A stretch of 31,345 nt of DNA from Protostelium mycophagum (lineage: Eukaryota; Evosea; Variosea; Protosteliida; Protosteliaceae), in the NCBI GenBank assembly GCA_002081555.1, contig MZNV01002454.1, positions 1 to 31,345 on the forward strand, read 5' to 3'. This document shows positions 1 through 11,287 of the stretch, in pieces (position 1 is the first letter of the stretch; each line of letters begins with the position of its first letter). The notes below the pieces were generated by a model. The model saw only the letters and a list, made by a program, of their open reading frames with translations. It was not told where the DNA came from and did no database searches. Position numbers and translations under genes: made by a program.

Positions 1-150
1 TTACGACAAACATCATTCTCTACCGTAGACAGAAGCAGGTTTGAGATCCAATTTAACGTTCCATTTCTTGCTTACTGCATAGTGACGAAAAGTCTCGATG
101 GCAAATAAAGAGAAAGGAGAGAGGATGTCGAAGTAGAGATCCACTTCGAG

Positions 151-767
151 GTGATGTGCTGCCGTCATGATGAGTGTTGGGTGATGTTGAAGCGTCTTGT
201 TGTGGTGTCGAAGATTGAGAATTCGCCCTCCTTATTGTGGTCCGAATTCAGTGCTCTCTGCGGGGCGAACTTTGGGCCACACGTGACTCCCTCACGTGAC
301 AACAAATTTCTGCACTTGAAAAAATTTCCAAGTTTGCAAAATTTCGAGTGACCATTTTGGCCTCAACTCCACCGTCACATTTTCTGAGAAGAAAGGTGAG
401 TATATCATTTGCCACCAGAAACTTCGACACATGGACCTCTTGTTCCTTTCCTCTTGATCTTTGTGTACACCAAGAATTTTTGGTGATGCCTTTCATCAGG
501 GTCATGTGACCTTTCGGTGATGGACAGTCAAATCGCTGATTGAAGGCGCCATTCGATGGATGACAGTCAAATACAGTTTCGTGAACAGACAAAACGTCTG
601 TACTTCGGACAGAGATCCAACTTCTGTCCTTGGACCAAGCCGCAAAGCTCGCGGTCCAGCCCCTCAGAGGAGGAAAATCCGCCACGGTGAGATGTGAGTT
701 CTTTCGTTTTGTTTTGCGAAATTCTGTTGTCCTTCCAAGATGCCATGGCGTGACTATCTTGATATAG
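151..767 (+). CDS. Doubtful small four-exon gene, function unknown
   Basis: A phase-consistent plus-strand model can be drawn: exons 151-282, 333-395, 577-686 and 740-767, with introns 283-332, 396-576 and 687-739. The donors GTGAGTAT (396) and GTGAGATG (687) are strong, and the acceptors end in CAAG, ACAG and CAAG. The product would be about 111 residues, with a cysteine-rich start and a basic, serine-rich middle; I recognise no family. A competing 145-codon open frame runs on the minus strand over 248-685 and is equally unrecognisable. The start at 151 is only the first ATG in frame. The interval may be noncoding. The splice signals favour the plus-strand reading slightly, and confidence is low. 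Confidence 0.28.
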
Positions 768-1330
768 TGGCATGTTGTAAAACGATGAGGCTATCAAAAT
801 GAGGAATCTTCCGACAGATGTCATAGATAAATATGTAACAACACAGGACCCATCTCTTCTCCTATTGTACATATAGCTTCACATCATCCTCTTTGGATGG
901 GAAGCTGAACAATAATGAATGCTGAAAATCATTGTGAGACTTTGAGAATTGTGGGCGTGTTGTGACTGCTCCGTCTTCAACGAAATCACACGTGTCAGTA
1001 ACCACATTGTTGGACAGAAGAACACAAATCCCAAAGCCAACAAGACGTCGAGGTGCTTCTAGGCAGCCCAAAAGCGAAGTGCTCTTTGTCCGATCCTTTT
1101 CGCGCTCGAATCTCCAAAGGGCTCCTTTGTATCGAATTTCACAGATTTTTCAGACAGAAGATTCGAAGGTCGAAGCTCACTCTCACACTCACACACCACG
1201 CACACGCACGCACCCCCACGAATTGTTCTTTATAACAAAGAGGTGATACATACATTCAGTCAAGACGATACCATGATGTGATATTGATGATCTCAGGATT
1301 CAATCTTCTCAAAATAACTCTGCAGAAGAT
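768..1330. other. Intergenic, upstream of the kinase gene, with a CA-rich tract
   Basis: No supported gene. An open fragment near 777-873 on the plus strand ends in a stop but has no convincing start or acceptor. A CA/CT-rich low-complexity tract lies at about 1176-1217 and probably belongs to the promoter or 5' leader of the kinase at 1331. Confidence 0.5.
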
Positions 1331-2396
1331 ATGTTCTCTTTTTCAAGAAGCAGTCCAAGTTTAGGAGCCACAAAAGAAAAGCGCTCATCAGCTTCTCCAA
1401 AGATCGTCGAATCACATGGGACGACGACCTCAGCAGATTATTCACCCATATCACTGCTTGGGCAGAGCGCCTATGGAGAAGTTGTCTTAGCCAACAACAA
1501 ACATGGAAAGAAGGTCGTTCTAAAAAAGATCAACCGTCTCAAAATGAACAAAAACCTCATAGCAAACGAGGTGGCCGCGGCCACCATCCTCAAGCACCCG
1601 GGCGTTGTCAAAGTATATGATATCTTCAAAGAAAGCATCTACACATACATCGTCCTGGAGTACCTCAAAGGAGTCGATCTCTTCAAATATCTCTCTGCCA
1701 AAAATTTTACTCCAATGAAGGAGAAGGAGGCCAGACCACTTTTCAAGCAGCTTGTGGACACTGTTTTATATTGCCATTCAAAAAAAGTGAGTAGTCATTT
1801 ATTTAAACATGTAATAGTCTGATTGTGAACCAGATCGCCCACAGAGACATTAAGCTCGAGAATGTAATCATTATTCTATTTTATTTTATTTTTATTTGGT
1901 CTGTCTGACATGTTCAGATCATGTATGATCGGAAAAAAGCACGTGTGAAGCTCATTGATTTCGGACTCTGCGAGCGCATAGAGAACGGGAAGCTCTGCGA
2001 TCTCTGGTGCGGCTCACAAGACTATGTCTGCCCTGAGATCATCAAGAAGGAACCCTACAATGGCTTCGCCGCCGATGTCTGGTCACTCGGTACCATTTTG
2101 GTGAGTCATCATTGGATATAACATGACCATGAGCTGATCCTCTTCAGTACATCATGTTGTATGGAGAACTGCCATTCGGTTTCGACATGAGAGTAAAGGC
2201 CGTATCAGATGGCGAGGAACATCCACCCATCCAATTCGCAGATGAAAGAAACCCAAACATCATCTCTGAAGGAGCCAAAGACCTCATAGCTCAGATGTTA
2301 GAGGTCAACCCAACGAAACGGATCTCAATGGAAGGAGTGGCAAAACATCGGTGGACGAAGGTCAAGACACCCCTGGATTTTTTCGGTTGGAACTAA
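1331..2396 (+). CDS. Serine/threonine protein kinase, CAMK/SNF1-like catalytic domain
   Basis: Four exons (1331-1786, 1834-1863, 1918-2100, 2148-2396) encode about 305 residues, essentially one kinase domain after a 36-residue serine-rich N-terminus. Visible motifs are the glycine loop LLGQSAYGEV (residues 42-51), the ATP-binding lysine in VVLKKI (about 65), the catalytic loop AHRDIKLEN (154-162), DFGL (176-179), CPEI in place of APE, and DVWSLG of subdomain IX. All residues needed for phosphotransfer are present, so it should be active. A 30-nt microexon (1834-1863) holds the whole catalytic loop. The introns are 47, 54 and 47 nt. The layout GSQDYVCPEI followed by PFGF resembles the CAMK/AMPK-like group; a more precise subfamily cannot be read by eye. 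No regulatory domain follows the kinase. Confidence 0.93.
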
Positions 2397-2506
2397 GAGC
2401 TTTTCATAAATTTATTTCATAGTGGGTGTTGTTTCATGTAGAAATAAATTTGGTTCGTGACGCGAATTTCCTTTTTGAAAGCGGTTTCCATTTCTCGCGA
2501 TACATC

Positions 2507-5500
2507 ATGAGCCAAGTCGACTGTCCACTATGTGGAAAGTCTTTCAGTGCAGACGTTATAGAACGCCATGCAGAGTCTTGCTTGGATAGTGATCAAATAC
2601 GAAAAGACGAGGAGCTTGCGAATGCCTTGAGTGTGCCTCAAGACTCTTCCTCTCCAATATCAAATAGAGATTCTGAGGTGTGGCCACAGGCCTCTTCTGA
2701 TGCAATTGACAATTTACAGGTATCTGGTGCTCGCTATTCATTACCAGGTGGACAAACAAGGCGACTGTCTGAAATCGCTCCGTATTCAACTGATATGTCG
2801 ACGTATGCACAGGTCTCGTCACTTGACCTTCTATGATCTGATGCCATTCAAGTTACCTTCTGGAGCCCGCTACATTCCGGCAAACCCAGCAGCTACACCT
2901 CCTGTCTTTAGACTGTACGAACCTCCAGCTACCTCTCCTCCAAGAACACACTCTCACTCTATCAGCTACCAGAATCCACACCATCAACCCGTTCCCGATT
3001 TTCTCAAGTAGTCATTTTTTAGATGATCTCCAGTTTACATCTTTATTCGAGTGATCATCAATTTTATGATTAGAGGATGATAATATGATTGAATGGATAA
3101 CCTAGCACAAACACTGCTGGTGGGAGACATTCCAGCCCCATCACGATGAGAGCTGCGAGTAACTCGACACCTGCACCTTATGCCTACACGGCCTCCAGTG
3201 TCTTCCACAACACACCATCATATACAGCAGGCTCTGTTCCGGCTGACACTCCACAGTCATTTAATTATTTTGGTGAGTGATACGTTCATCTTCCACATCT
3301 CTGCATGACAAATTCTCCCACTACAAAATTCGAGTAATTCCACGAAAAAAAAGTTATTAAAAAAATTTATTGTTCTATTTTTGCACAATTTTTATACCAA
3401 ACACAACACATTTGAATTTTTAAAAATATAAAGAAAAAATGTCAACACGACCATAACCCAAACAGGCTCTGGTCTCTCAGATTCGCAAAGAAGTACACAC
3501 CACCACCACCACGTAGAACCTCCACAGCAGGCCACACGTCCTTCTCGCTCAGCCACATCTGACCCGCAGCAACGATACGACAAAAACTATGCGAATTATC
3601 AACGCCTGTCGACACAACTACAATTCATCCAGGCACCCACTCCCGCCATACTTCAACAATTTGTACATAATAGGGTGCGGTAACTGACGTGATGGGACGG
3701 GGTTGTTAACGTGAACAGAACGAGGTGGTGAAGGAGGGGTGGATGTGGTGCGCTTTTCAGAAGGCGGAGGCGTCTAATTATGTGAGAAGGTGGATGGCTT
3801 TGAGCAAAGATAAGATATGGGTTTATTCTGAAAACGAGAAGGTATCTATAACACATTTTTATCTATCTACAACGCGACGATTTTTTAGTTGCGGTAATCT
3901 ACAATGCTTTTGGAGATATTACGTGGAGATTTTTTTCTTCTACAACCAGCCAAATTTGATTTTGTGCAGAGACCAGTCACAGAGAATGTTGTCGACATTA
4001 TTTTCACCGATTTACGCGAAGGAATTCTCTTCGTAAAATTCACCAGCGGAAAATTAATGTTTATCTCTGGCGATACGACCTCCTCCACGTCTGAATGGAT
4101 GCAGTCCATCAAGGTGACGTCATCATGTCAAGATCTGTTGTAGATCGTGCTGAAACATACAGATTGTGATGGCGAAAAAAGTGCCTTTGTCGACGGAATC
4201 GCCCAGGAGGACACAGCATCTCTCGAGTAATGTGAGGAATGTTTCTGTTTGCGTTTTTATATTGCGTTACGGCAAAATCGCAACACAAAATACAATAAAA
4301 ATATTTTTCAGCAAAACACAGCATATTTGAACATAATGGATCGCCAAAAAGGAGTTTTACAACGTTGTAGACCTCATTAAAAAATATATATTTTTTCGCG
4401 CGAAACTCGGTTATGCGCATTTTGACGTTTTCGCGCGGAGTATACTTACTTGATGAGAAAATTCACGTTAATTAACGCGTTTCAAGGGCGATCCAAAATC
4501 ACCCCCAACCCCTGCTTCTTCCCCCTTCTGGTCCTCCCTGGTCAGTTTCAATTTATCACGACTTTTCACTGATTTTTCTGCAGGTCAACAGGGTCACCAA
4601 CACCTTGTCCCCCGACGTGAGATATTTTCGGGTTCTACAACGTTGTAGATTGATTTTTCCAGGAAATGAAACGAAATGACGATAATTGGCTGAGGGAACT
4701 GCAAGAGCATCCGGAAGAGGAGAAAGCGCTCATCACTGGCCATCTTAACTACATCTTGACGTGAGTTTTCTGTGAATTTTCCACAAATTTTCTGTCACAT
4801 TCCCAAGGGGTTCCTCTGAATCTTCTGTGAATTTTCTGTGAAAATTCACCGTGTCTTTCTTGAAGAGGTGTTGTGTTCGCTGACCTTTTTCAGCCAAAAT
4901 CCGAACCATAAGTTTGGAAAGGTGGTGCCTAACTTTGTGGACTCTTGGCTGAGGAATGCGAGACGGTTACTACGCAAGAAGGGCTCGTTAGTTGACGCAG
5001 ATTACGACAAGATCAACCAAGAGGTTCTCGAATTTGTCGGTGAGAAGAAATTTCACATTTTTATTTTTCGCAGAAAAATATTTCCAAACGTTTTTTAAAA
5101 TGTCACATCATCTGGAATTTTCCACGATCTTTCAGTATTTTTTCTGCGAATTTTATTTTTTTTCATGATTTTAAATTTTTTCAGAGGGTTTGGTCTCCGC
5201 CATCGCTTCCCACTTCACCGAACTGTCAGATCTGTCAGAGGCCACATTCGACTATTGTCGTGACACCATCGAAGATATCTTATTTCCCAAGATCTACAAG
5301 GAGCTGTTCGAGATCTTCAAGATGAGATATGAAGAAGAAGATCTGGCGCACACAAAGCAGATGAGGGAGTTCTTAGTAGTTAATTTCGCACATCTCGGCA
5401 TACCGCAGGTGTTCTGGTTGACCCCGACGGGGGACGACGAGGTGAGTTGTAGATGCGGAGTTTCGGAGTTTATCATTGTAGATCGTGAAAACGACTCGAA

Positions 5501-6375
5501 AATTCGTGTCATTTTGGACAGAATTTTGTTTTTGAAGAAATAATAATCAACAGGGATCTACACAAGTGGCGTATCATAAAGCGATATCTACAATACAACA
5601 ATTGACAAACTACAACTCGCCAAACAAAAAGGTACACCCCTTCATGATCCAAGATAATCTGATCACATGACAGATTGATTGTCTGATGGAGACGGCCAAA
5701 GCGATCGTGACATGTGTCTCTGATTACTGGCGGGAGAGGAGGGATGAAGTGGCCTCTAAGATCATCGTCGGCGGTGACGAGTTCCTGCCTCTTTTTGTGT
5801 ATGTCTACATCTTCTGTTCTTCATCTCATATCAAATGGAATCGTTCTTATGTGATTTTGAAAATGAATGATGATTAGGTACATACTCATACGTGCTTCTG
5901 TCCCTCACATCTACTCCGAATCATGCTTCATGGATACTTTCATCTCCACAAAGAGGTCAATGGAACAGGGAGGCTACCTCGTCGCCACACTCCAGACCTC
6001 TTTATCCTTCACGATGTGCCTGAACCAGAGTCAGATGGAGAAGTCTGCACAAGATGTGATGATGCTGCCAAAGAAGACATCTGTTGTCTCTCCTCCCATC
6101 AATAAACCCAGCCCCATCATCGGACTTCCTCAGAAGAAAAAGGTAGTTGTAAACGTGGTTGTAGATCCATCTGACAGGTTCAGGAGCACAGTCTCACACT
6201 CGAAGAGCTGGAGAAGAAGATACCTGTCACTGATGGAGACAGTACTCCAATCGGGGGGAGGTCTCCGCGCCCGAAGAGCACAGAGATGGAGCCTAAGGAA
6301 GACAAACCCGAAGAGCCGAAGCCGATCGAGACAGAGATGACAGTGATCGAACACGATCTCATCGCATTTGAATAA
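2507..6375 (+). CDS. Rab guanine-nucleotide exchange factor with UBZ finger, PH and VPS9 domains
   Basis: Seventeen exons: 2507-2812, 2853-3007, 3106-3272, 3466-3674, 3719-3841, 3970-4113, 4163-4231, 4487-4540, 4584-4616, 4663-4760, 4894-5039, 5185-5441, 5554-5631, 5674-5798, 5878-6142 and 6178-6375, with the middle series continuous in phase, give about 808 residues. Domain order is a UBZ/Rad18-type zinc finger (C6, C9, H21, C25), a low-complexity Ser/Pro/His region, a PH domain (about 283-368, KEGWMWCAF at its start), then a helical bundle and VPS9 core (about 500-700) with GGDEFLPLFVYILIRA. VPS9 domains activate Rab5-family GTPases on endosomes; the UBZ should bind ubiquitin and the PH domain phosphoinositides, so the protein probably links ubiquitinated cargo to Rab5 activation. 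The tail is acidic and Pro-rich. The domain set recalls Rabex-5, but the PH domain is unusual. Confidence 0.88.
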
Positions 6376-6590
6376 ATAAAGAGGGAGGATGCACTTGGTA
6401 TCTTTCCACCAGGATTTGTGCAAAGATGTGTTCTAAAAATAGTACATTGGCGAACCCTTCTACAACGCTCCGCGAAAAATAAACATGCCCAAATAGTTTG
6501 GGTGATTTTTGTGTTTTATTCAAAATATCTGTAAGAAATTCGTTCCAGCAACTACAACGTTGTTTGAGGGATTCACTTCTCATTTTTATA
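6376..6590. other. Short intergenic region between the Rab GEF and methyltransferase-like genes
   Basis: An AATAAA-like signal lies just after the upstream stop. Two copies of the CTACAAC motif are present (6460 and 6552). No gene was found. An in-frame ATG at 6498 could extend the next gene, but the protein-like sequence only begins at 6591. Confidence 0.5.
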
Positions 6591-8259
6591 ATGCAGCAGG
6601 AGATCGAGGGACAGATTGTGCATGCCAGAAAGTGCAATCGGTTCATATGGTTTATAGACGTTCGGATAAGTGACTCGGAGAAGCATCAGGTTTGGATCCT
6701 CCATCCGGTGACCCGATCTCATTCTATCAGGTACAATTTAGACATGATGATGGGAGTTTAGAGTCACATCACTGGGAAGATCTCTGGAGGCTTGTGAAAA
6801 GAGGTGATATCGCGAGGGTTTCTGTCAGACAGCCAGCTGCTCGTGAGCTAGAAGGGATTGATTTCCAGGTAAATTCTGTTGCTTTCTCCAGTGATACGCC
6901 TGACATCAAAAGTTGTGGCAAGGTGTTGATCTACAGACGATACAGAAATACGACTCTTCGAAATGTCCATTCCCGTCAGAAACACCTCTCGTGAGTTGAT
7001 CGCCTGTCTCCATTCTGATATGCCTCAGGGTACTTCTGCACCACGCACATCAGTCGTGCAGAATGGCATTCCTGTTAAAAAATTCGAGATTCCCTGCAAG
7101 TTCTTCGTGAATCAGGGGTTCTGCCCTCAGGGGCAGACATGTCAATATTTTCATCCTCAGGACGAACACATGCAGTACATGAAAAAACTTTGGGTACAGA
7201 AGAGAGTTGAAGAGAAGGAGGTACGTACCTTGTCATTCTTTCATTACAATACGATCGCATGTTTAGAGTTGGCGCGATTCTTCCCTCGTTGCCTTCGTTC
7301 TGTCCGAATTCAGAAAAAGAGGACCCTTTCGATTCGAAAGCTCAAAAAATAACATCATATATTCTTCATTTACTCGTTGTAGACGAGGATTAAAAATGGT
7401 GAGGACATACACTCTCATGGGGAGGGCGAACACGCATCACACAGAGCACTTCTTTTTGCCCAGTAAGTGGCTGTACATCTCCACTACACCGTTGTAGACC
7501 CCTAAAATGAGTAATCATTCGTTGTAGATGGATCGTGGAGTGTTTTGGCGCGGAAAATCTGAGGAAGGGAGAGGTATTCGATATAGCGGCGGGGAAGGGG
7601 GACGTGTCGACATTTTTGGCGGGAATATATGGGATCCCTTGTACAACGATCGAGCCCATTCAGCGAAAAGGGAAAAGGCGGGTCAAAATCTCACGAAAAT
7701 GATTGACAAAGACAGATACCACGGGAAAAAAATGAATCATGTTATTGTAAAACAGAGGAGCCTCGTTGTAGATGCTCACGAGCCTGCCGAAGTCAAACAT
7801 GTGAATATTCGGAGAATGATCAGACGTTCACCTGACTCGTTGTAGATCGATGCAATGTTTGATGACACATTCATAGAACAGAATAGAAATCTACTGGAAA
7901 ATGCCACGTTATTTATTGGGATGCACAGCGACCAGGTAATTTGTTCTGCGAAATAAAATCATAATTTATTCTGAACGAAAAAGGCGACCGAACCCATTGT
8001 AGATGGCGCGATGAGACTGCACAAACCCTTCGCTGTAGTGCCCTGCTGTGTGTTCAGCGCTCAAAATAGACACAGAAAAACAAGCGACGGTTTGGAGGTG
8101 ATCTCCCGCCTGATTGTAGAATTTGAAAATTGAATCATCCAGGTCACTAATACGACTACTTTTGTTCAATATCTTAGCGAAAAATCCGAGAATGTACGGA
8201 CTCACGCGCTTCCTTTTCGAGGGAAAAATACAGCGGTTTTTCACAAAATAAAGACATAA
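6591..8259 (+). CDS. CCCH zinc-finger protein with SAM-dependent methyltransferase-like domain
   Basis: Exons 6591-6689, 6731-6868, 6913-6990, 7029-7220, 7383-7462, 7528-7681, 7716-7740, 7772-7800, 7846-7935, 7984-8097 and 8143-8259 give about 371 residues. The first third is a small beta-rich domain of unknown type. Next comes a CCCH finger with exact C-x8-C-x5-C-x3-H spacing (CKFFVNQGFCPQGQTCQYFH). A Rossmann methyltransferase half follows, with motif I FDIAAGKGDVSTFL, then GMHSDQATEPIVD, FAVVPCCVF and a C-terminal LPFRGKNTAVF. CCCH fingers bind RNA, so an RNA methyltransferase is a reasonable inference, but the substrate is unknown. Joining 7528-7681 to 7846 needs two very short introns (34 and 31 nt); with them every phase closes. 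A one-base indel near 7697 is the alternative. Four of the introns end at a GTTGTAG motif copy. Confidence 0.8.
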
Positions 8260-8289
8260 GAAGTTGTGTTACTCTCAACCCTGCGGACT

Positions 8290-8751
8290 ATGCAACATGT
8301 TATGTGCCTGCGAGTCTCTGAGAAGACAGACAGAAAACCCGGACGGCTTAACGTAATAGCCACTCAATCAGAGCTCAGATTCACCAACCAACAGGCGCGA
8401 CCCCTTACACAGGTAACAGCAACCTCATTTAGACTTGAATAAATGACATATGCTAAGGAAATTGCAGGTCTCTTGGTTTTCATCTTGGTGTTTGAAGATT
8501 TCTTTTTAAGAATATACCTTATTGTTTCCAAGCAGTGACCGATAATTTATGATGCGGAATGACAGTGTCTCATTTTTTATTGATATGATGATTTTTAGCA
8601 TTGTCTCTTTTTGCCACAGGTCACATTTGTTCTGTTTGTAACCAGAGTATTCAGCAGAGATCTGTTAATTGACAGACACTACGGGGGGCAGGTGAAGATG
8701 TTGGTGAAAAATAGAGAAGCGGTTCGGCAGGCTAGTGAGCATCTACAATGA
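8290..8751 (+). CDS. Possible small two-exon gene, unknown
   Basis: Exon 8290-8412 joins in phase to 8620-8751 across a 207-nt intron (GTAACA...CCACAG), giving an 84-residue basic protein of no recognised family. A second donor (GTGAGC at 8734) could instead skip the stop. The sequence after 8786 contains a coding-looking stretch (RKKLALPPLPKK), but it is not in the phase this donor would give. The gene is either mis-modelled here or decayed. Confidence 0.3.
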
Positions 8752-9097
8752 GGCTTCTCTATTAACGGGGTTCTAGTCTTTTCAGACTCCGCTGGAAGCA
8801 GGACCGTGAGGAGACACGGAAGAAACTGGCACTTCCGCCTTTGCCAAAAAAAACTTCCAGTACGACCCCAGATCTTCACTCTATCCGACGATGTCAGATT
8901 GACATAATTGACAGAATCCGCATCGAAGATCGTTGCAAATGACGTGATTAATAGGCCGATGCTTCCAGTGTTCTAGAGAACTGTGGTATCAATCATGTTC
9001 ACCTGACACATTCTTGTGAAATCAAATACAGAGCGGAACCAAAGCTCTGGGGTAGAGAGAAATCATTTCTAGAGCAAGAAGTAACTCACCAAGAGAT
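8752..9097. other. Intergenic or 3' part of an unresolved gene
   Basis: A plus-strand open stretch (about 8786-8940) has ordinary codon texture and ends in a stop, but I could not join it in phase to the exons before it. The last 150 bases are presumably the promoter of the secreted-protein gene at 9098. Confidence 0.35.
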
Positions 9098-10000
9098 ATG
9101 AGGAACACAACACTTTTGGCTCTCTTTGCACTCATCGTGTCCACACAAGCCCAGTCATACATCGCTTCTGTGTCTGAGATCACTTCCACTGGTGTCAATG
9201 TACGAGTTCTTTAGATATGCAGAATACTGACTGGAAGGATAGGTGCATCTGTACTCGCCAGAGCAAGCCACTTGGGCGAGATTATTGCCAAACGACAAGC
9301 TCAGCATGGATATCGATCAGACTAAAGCCGAAGTGTTCACCGCATACTCAGTCAACGTGAACGGCAACCCTGCATACACACTCTTCTCAAAGAGAGCTCA
9401 GAGGTGGGTCTCTGCAGAAGAAAATGGAAAGAAGTCCCTCAGAGCTGTGAGAGTGTGAGTTCTATCTTTGTCTCATATGACAGCCCGACCTGACGATGTC
9501 TTAGACTTGCTAAAAGCTGGGAGACATTTGGCCTTACCTCTTTGGGAGAGATGAATGATGGTCAGCGCTTGGAACCCGTGCCAACCTTTGCTTTCACAGC
9601 TGTGAATGGAAAATACATCACGATACAACCCGTCAGAACCCTCATTGCCACAACACCGACAGATGAAACCTCCTTAGTGAACGTCCGTCTTGCTCTGAGA
9701 TGGGCTTTACCTTTTCAAGGCGCGGCTTGTAGTTCCAGCAGCGACTGTGCTTCGGGCATATGTTTCCCAAGCTATTATAACTTCAACAGTTCCATGTCTT
9801 GCCGCGATGGTGATTATTCGAAAGGTGCTCCTTGCAAAATAGAGTAAGTCATCATGAAAAAATTGACATCTCAAGTGACGTGTTTTAGTGACGGAGGAAG
9901 CCTTTGTCCTTTAGAAAATGGCCAGAAATGTGAAGGACCCTTCTCTTGCATATCAAAACGCTGCGCGGGGCGAGTATGCGCTCCAGCACTTTCGCCTTAG
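9098..10000 (+). CDS. Secreted protein with cysteine-rich C-terminus
   Basis: Exons 9098-9199, 9243-9454, 9505-9843 and 9889-10000 encode about 254 residues. The N-terminus (MRNTTLLALFALIVSTQAQS) is a clear signal peptide with cleavage near residue 19. The middle (about 35-180) is rich in short beta-type segments, with repeated lengths between aromatic residues that could be a beta-trefoil; this is inference only. The last 70 residues are cysteine-rich, with pairs such as CSSSSDCASGIC and CEGPFSCISKRC, resembling the small disulfide modules seen in many amoebal secreted proteins. No transmembrane or GPI signal follows, so it is probably released. The function is unknown. It could be lectin-like. 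The exon phases (0, 2, 2) close exactly. Confidence 0.82.
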
Positions 10001-10422
10001 ATCCTGTCTGGTCCCGCAGAATAGCAACGTAATAAATCACGTGTAGAATACCAAAATAATAGTGCACTCAGACTCATCTCTGGCACGGTGACGTATCACT
10101 TCCCTCCGTGCACATACTCCCTGAAGATCTGCAAAAGCAGCTACACCTCCTGTTTTTAGACTGTGCGAACCTCCAGCTGCCTCTCCCCATCTCTATCATC
10201 CGGTTCGATTATGCATTTAGATCGCCATCTTCTGGTAAAATCTAACTCAGAGATGTAGGCAGGAAAACTTCACATCGTGATGATCGAACATTGTCTATTT
10301 CAATCGAGCAGCTGCAATCAAGATAAATGATATCTTCAGGGATAATGAACCAAAAGCAATAAAACAATTTGACACAAAGATATCCGTGGTATAAAGAATC
10401 CGAAGAAAGCTGCTGTGTAATT
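10001..10422. other. Convergent intergenic region with a copied exon fragment
   Basis: It lies between the stops of the secreted-protein gene (+) and the deaminase-family gene (-). It has no gene, but contains a 49-bp near-copy of part of the Rab GEF coding sequence (separate entry). Confidence 0.6.
10138..10186 (+). repeat. 49-bp diverged copy of a Rab GEF exon segment
   Basis: These bases match 2890-2938 (coding, Pro-rich linker of the UBZ-PH-VPS9 gene) at 46 of 49 positions, in the same orientation. Looser similarity continues on the right side (a CATC...CGGTTCGATT stretch against the exon end). Here the copy lies in noncoding DNA. It is probably a partial gene duplication; a shared mobile or repeat origin is the other option. 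Confidence 0.8.
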
Positions 10423-11287
10423 TTACAAGTCGTTGCTGGTAAATCTTCCTTTGTAGACGGCCTCTCCGTCCATCCTCATAAAGATAAACTGGCAGATCCT
10501 CGTTCCGGGAATGAGCTCCAAGGGGTGCTGTTCGAGTCAGTTTTGGCGGGAAAATATCAAACTCACGTTTGACGCGTTGTAGATTTCCAAGACTTGTCTG
10601 TTGTCTATACCGGGGTTCCTGCAAGTGAGGTCAAAATATAAACAGAATAACTCGTGCAGCACTCAATAGCAGAGGCAAAAGAATCGTGAAATGAAGAGAT
10701 GAATGTACATGAATCCGGCGGTAATGTGTACAAAGAGTCCAATACGGGCGAACCTCGATCTCCCTTCCAGAAGCCCACAGTATTTTCCGCTCAGGGTCAC
10801 CCTCTCTATCATTTATAAATTTTCCAGTAATTTTAGAAGGAAACGGACCTCTGGTGATCCCAAGGCATGCTTGGCCTGGTAATAAAAGGTAGTGTTCGCC
10901 TTCTTTGAGAACAATCTTCTCGGTAATATCCTTGAAATCTACTTCTTCATTGACTGGCACGATTGACAGGCCGGGCTGGGGATTTTATGAAGGGAACCAA
11001 AGAGTGGATGTTCTTCGAAGAGGTGATGGAGATAAAAATAAGTACCTTGTAGTATCTAAATTCGTCTGCGAGAGTGAGATCGATGCTATTTGGAGTCAGA
11101 TTGTCATATTTGAGAATATGGAGTCTAAGTTCAATCGATCACCTGGCACAACCGACGGAAGACTCGTCGTAAGGAGTGATCTTAATTTCTCTTCACAGAT
11201 CAGTTTTCATCTCTATTGACGGATGTAACTCATGTCATACCCTTCTGCGATAGCTTCGAGAATTTTTGCTTTTGAGAGTATCGACAT
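10423..11287 (-). CDS. dcd: dCTP deaminase / dUTPase-superfamily enzyme, intron-containing
   Basis: Seven exons (11241-11287, 11143-11190, 11046-11085, 10849-10975, 10709-10805, 10567-10618, 10423-10527) encode 171 residues, with all phases closing. The protein matches the prokaryotic Dcd fold: N-terminal MSILSKAKILEAIAEG, then ITPYDESSVGCASIDLTL, LLPGQACLGIT, the active-site block LLEGRSRFARIGLFVHITAG, NPGIDNRQVLEIYN with the catalytic-region glutamate, and PGTRICQFIF near the end. The family deaminates dCTP to dUTP, or also cleaves dUTP to dUMP in bifunctional members, feeding dTMP synthesis as a trimer. A few residues seem absent after RYYK compared with bacterial forms. Introns are 39-90 nt. 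Dcd-type genes are mainly bacterial, archaeal and viral, so six spliceosomal introns point to an old transfer. Whether it also has dUTPase activity cannot be told. Confidence 0.88.

Noticed and set aside
248-685. 145-codon open frame on the minus strand
   Set aside because: No family features, and it crosses good plus-strand donor and acceptor sites; kept only as an alternative to the doubtful gene at 151-767.
7682-7771. Frameshift or pseudogene in the methyltransferase-like gene
   Set aside because: Two short introns (34 and 31 nt) restore every phase, and other short introns exist in the window. An indel is still possible but not needed.
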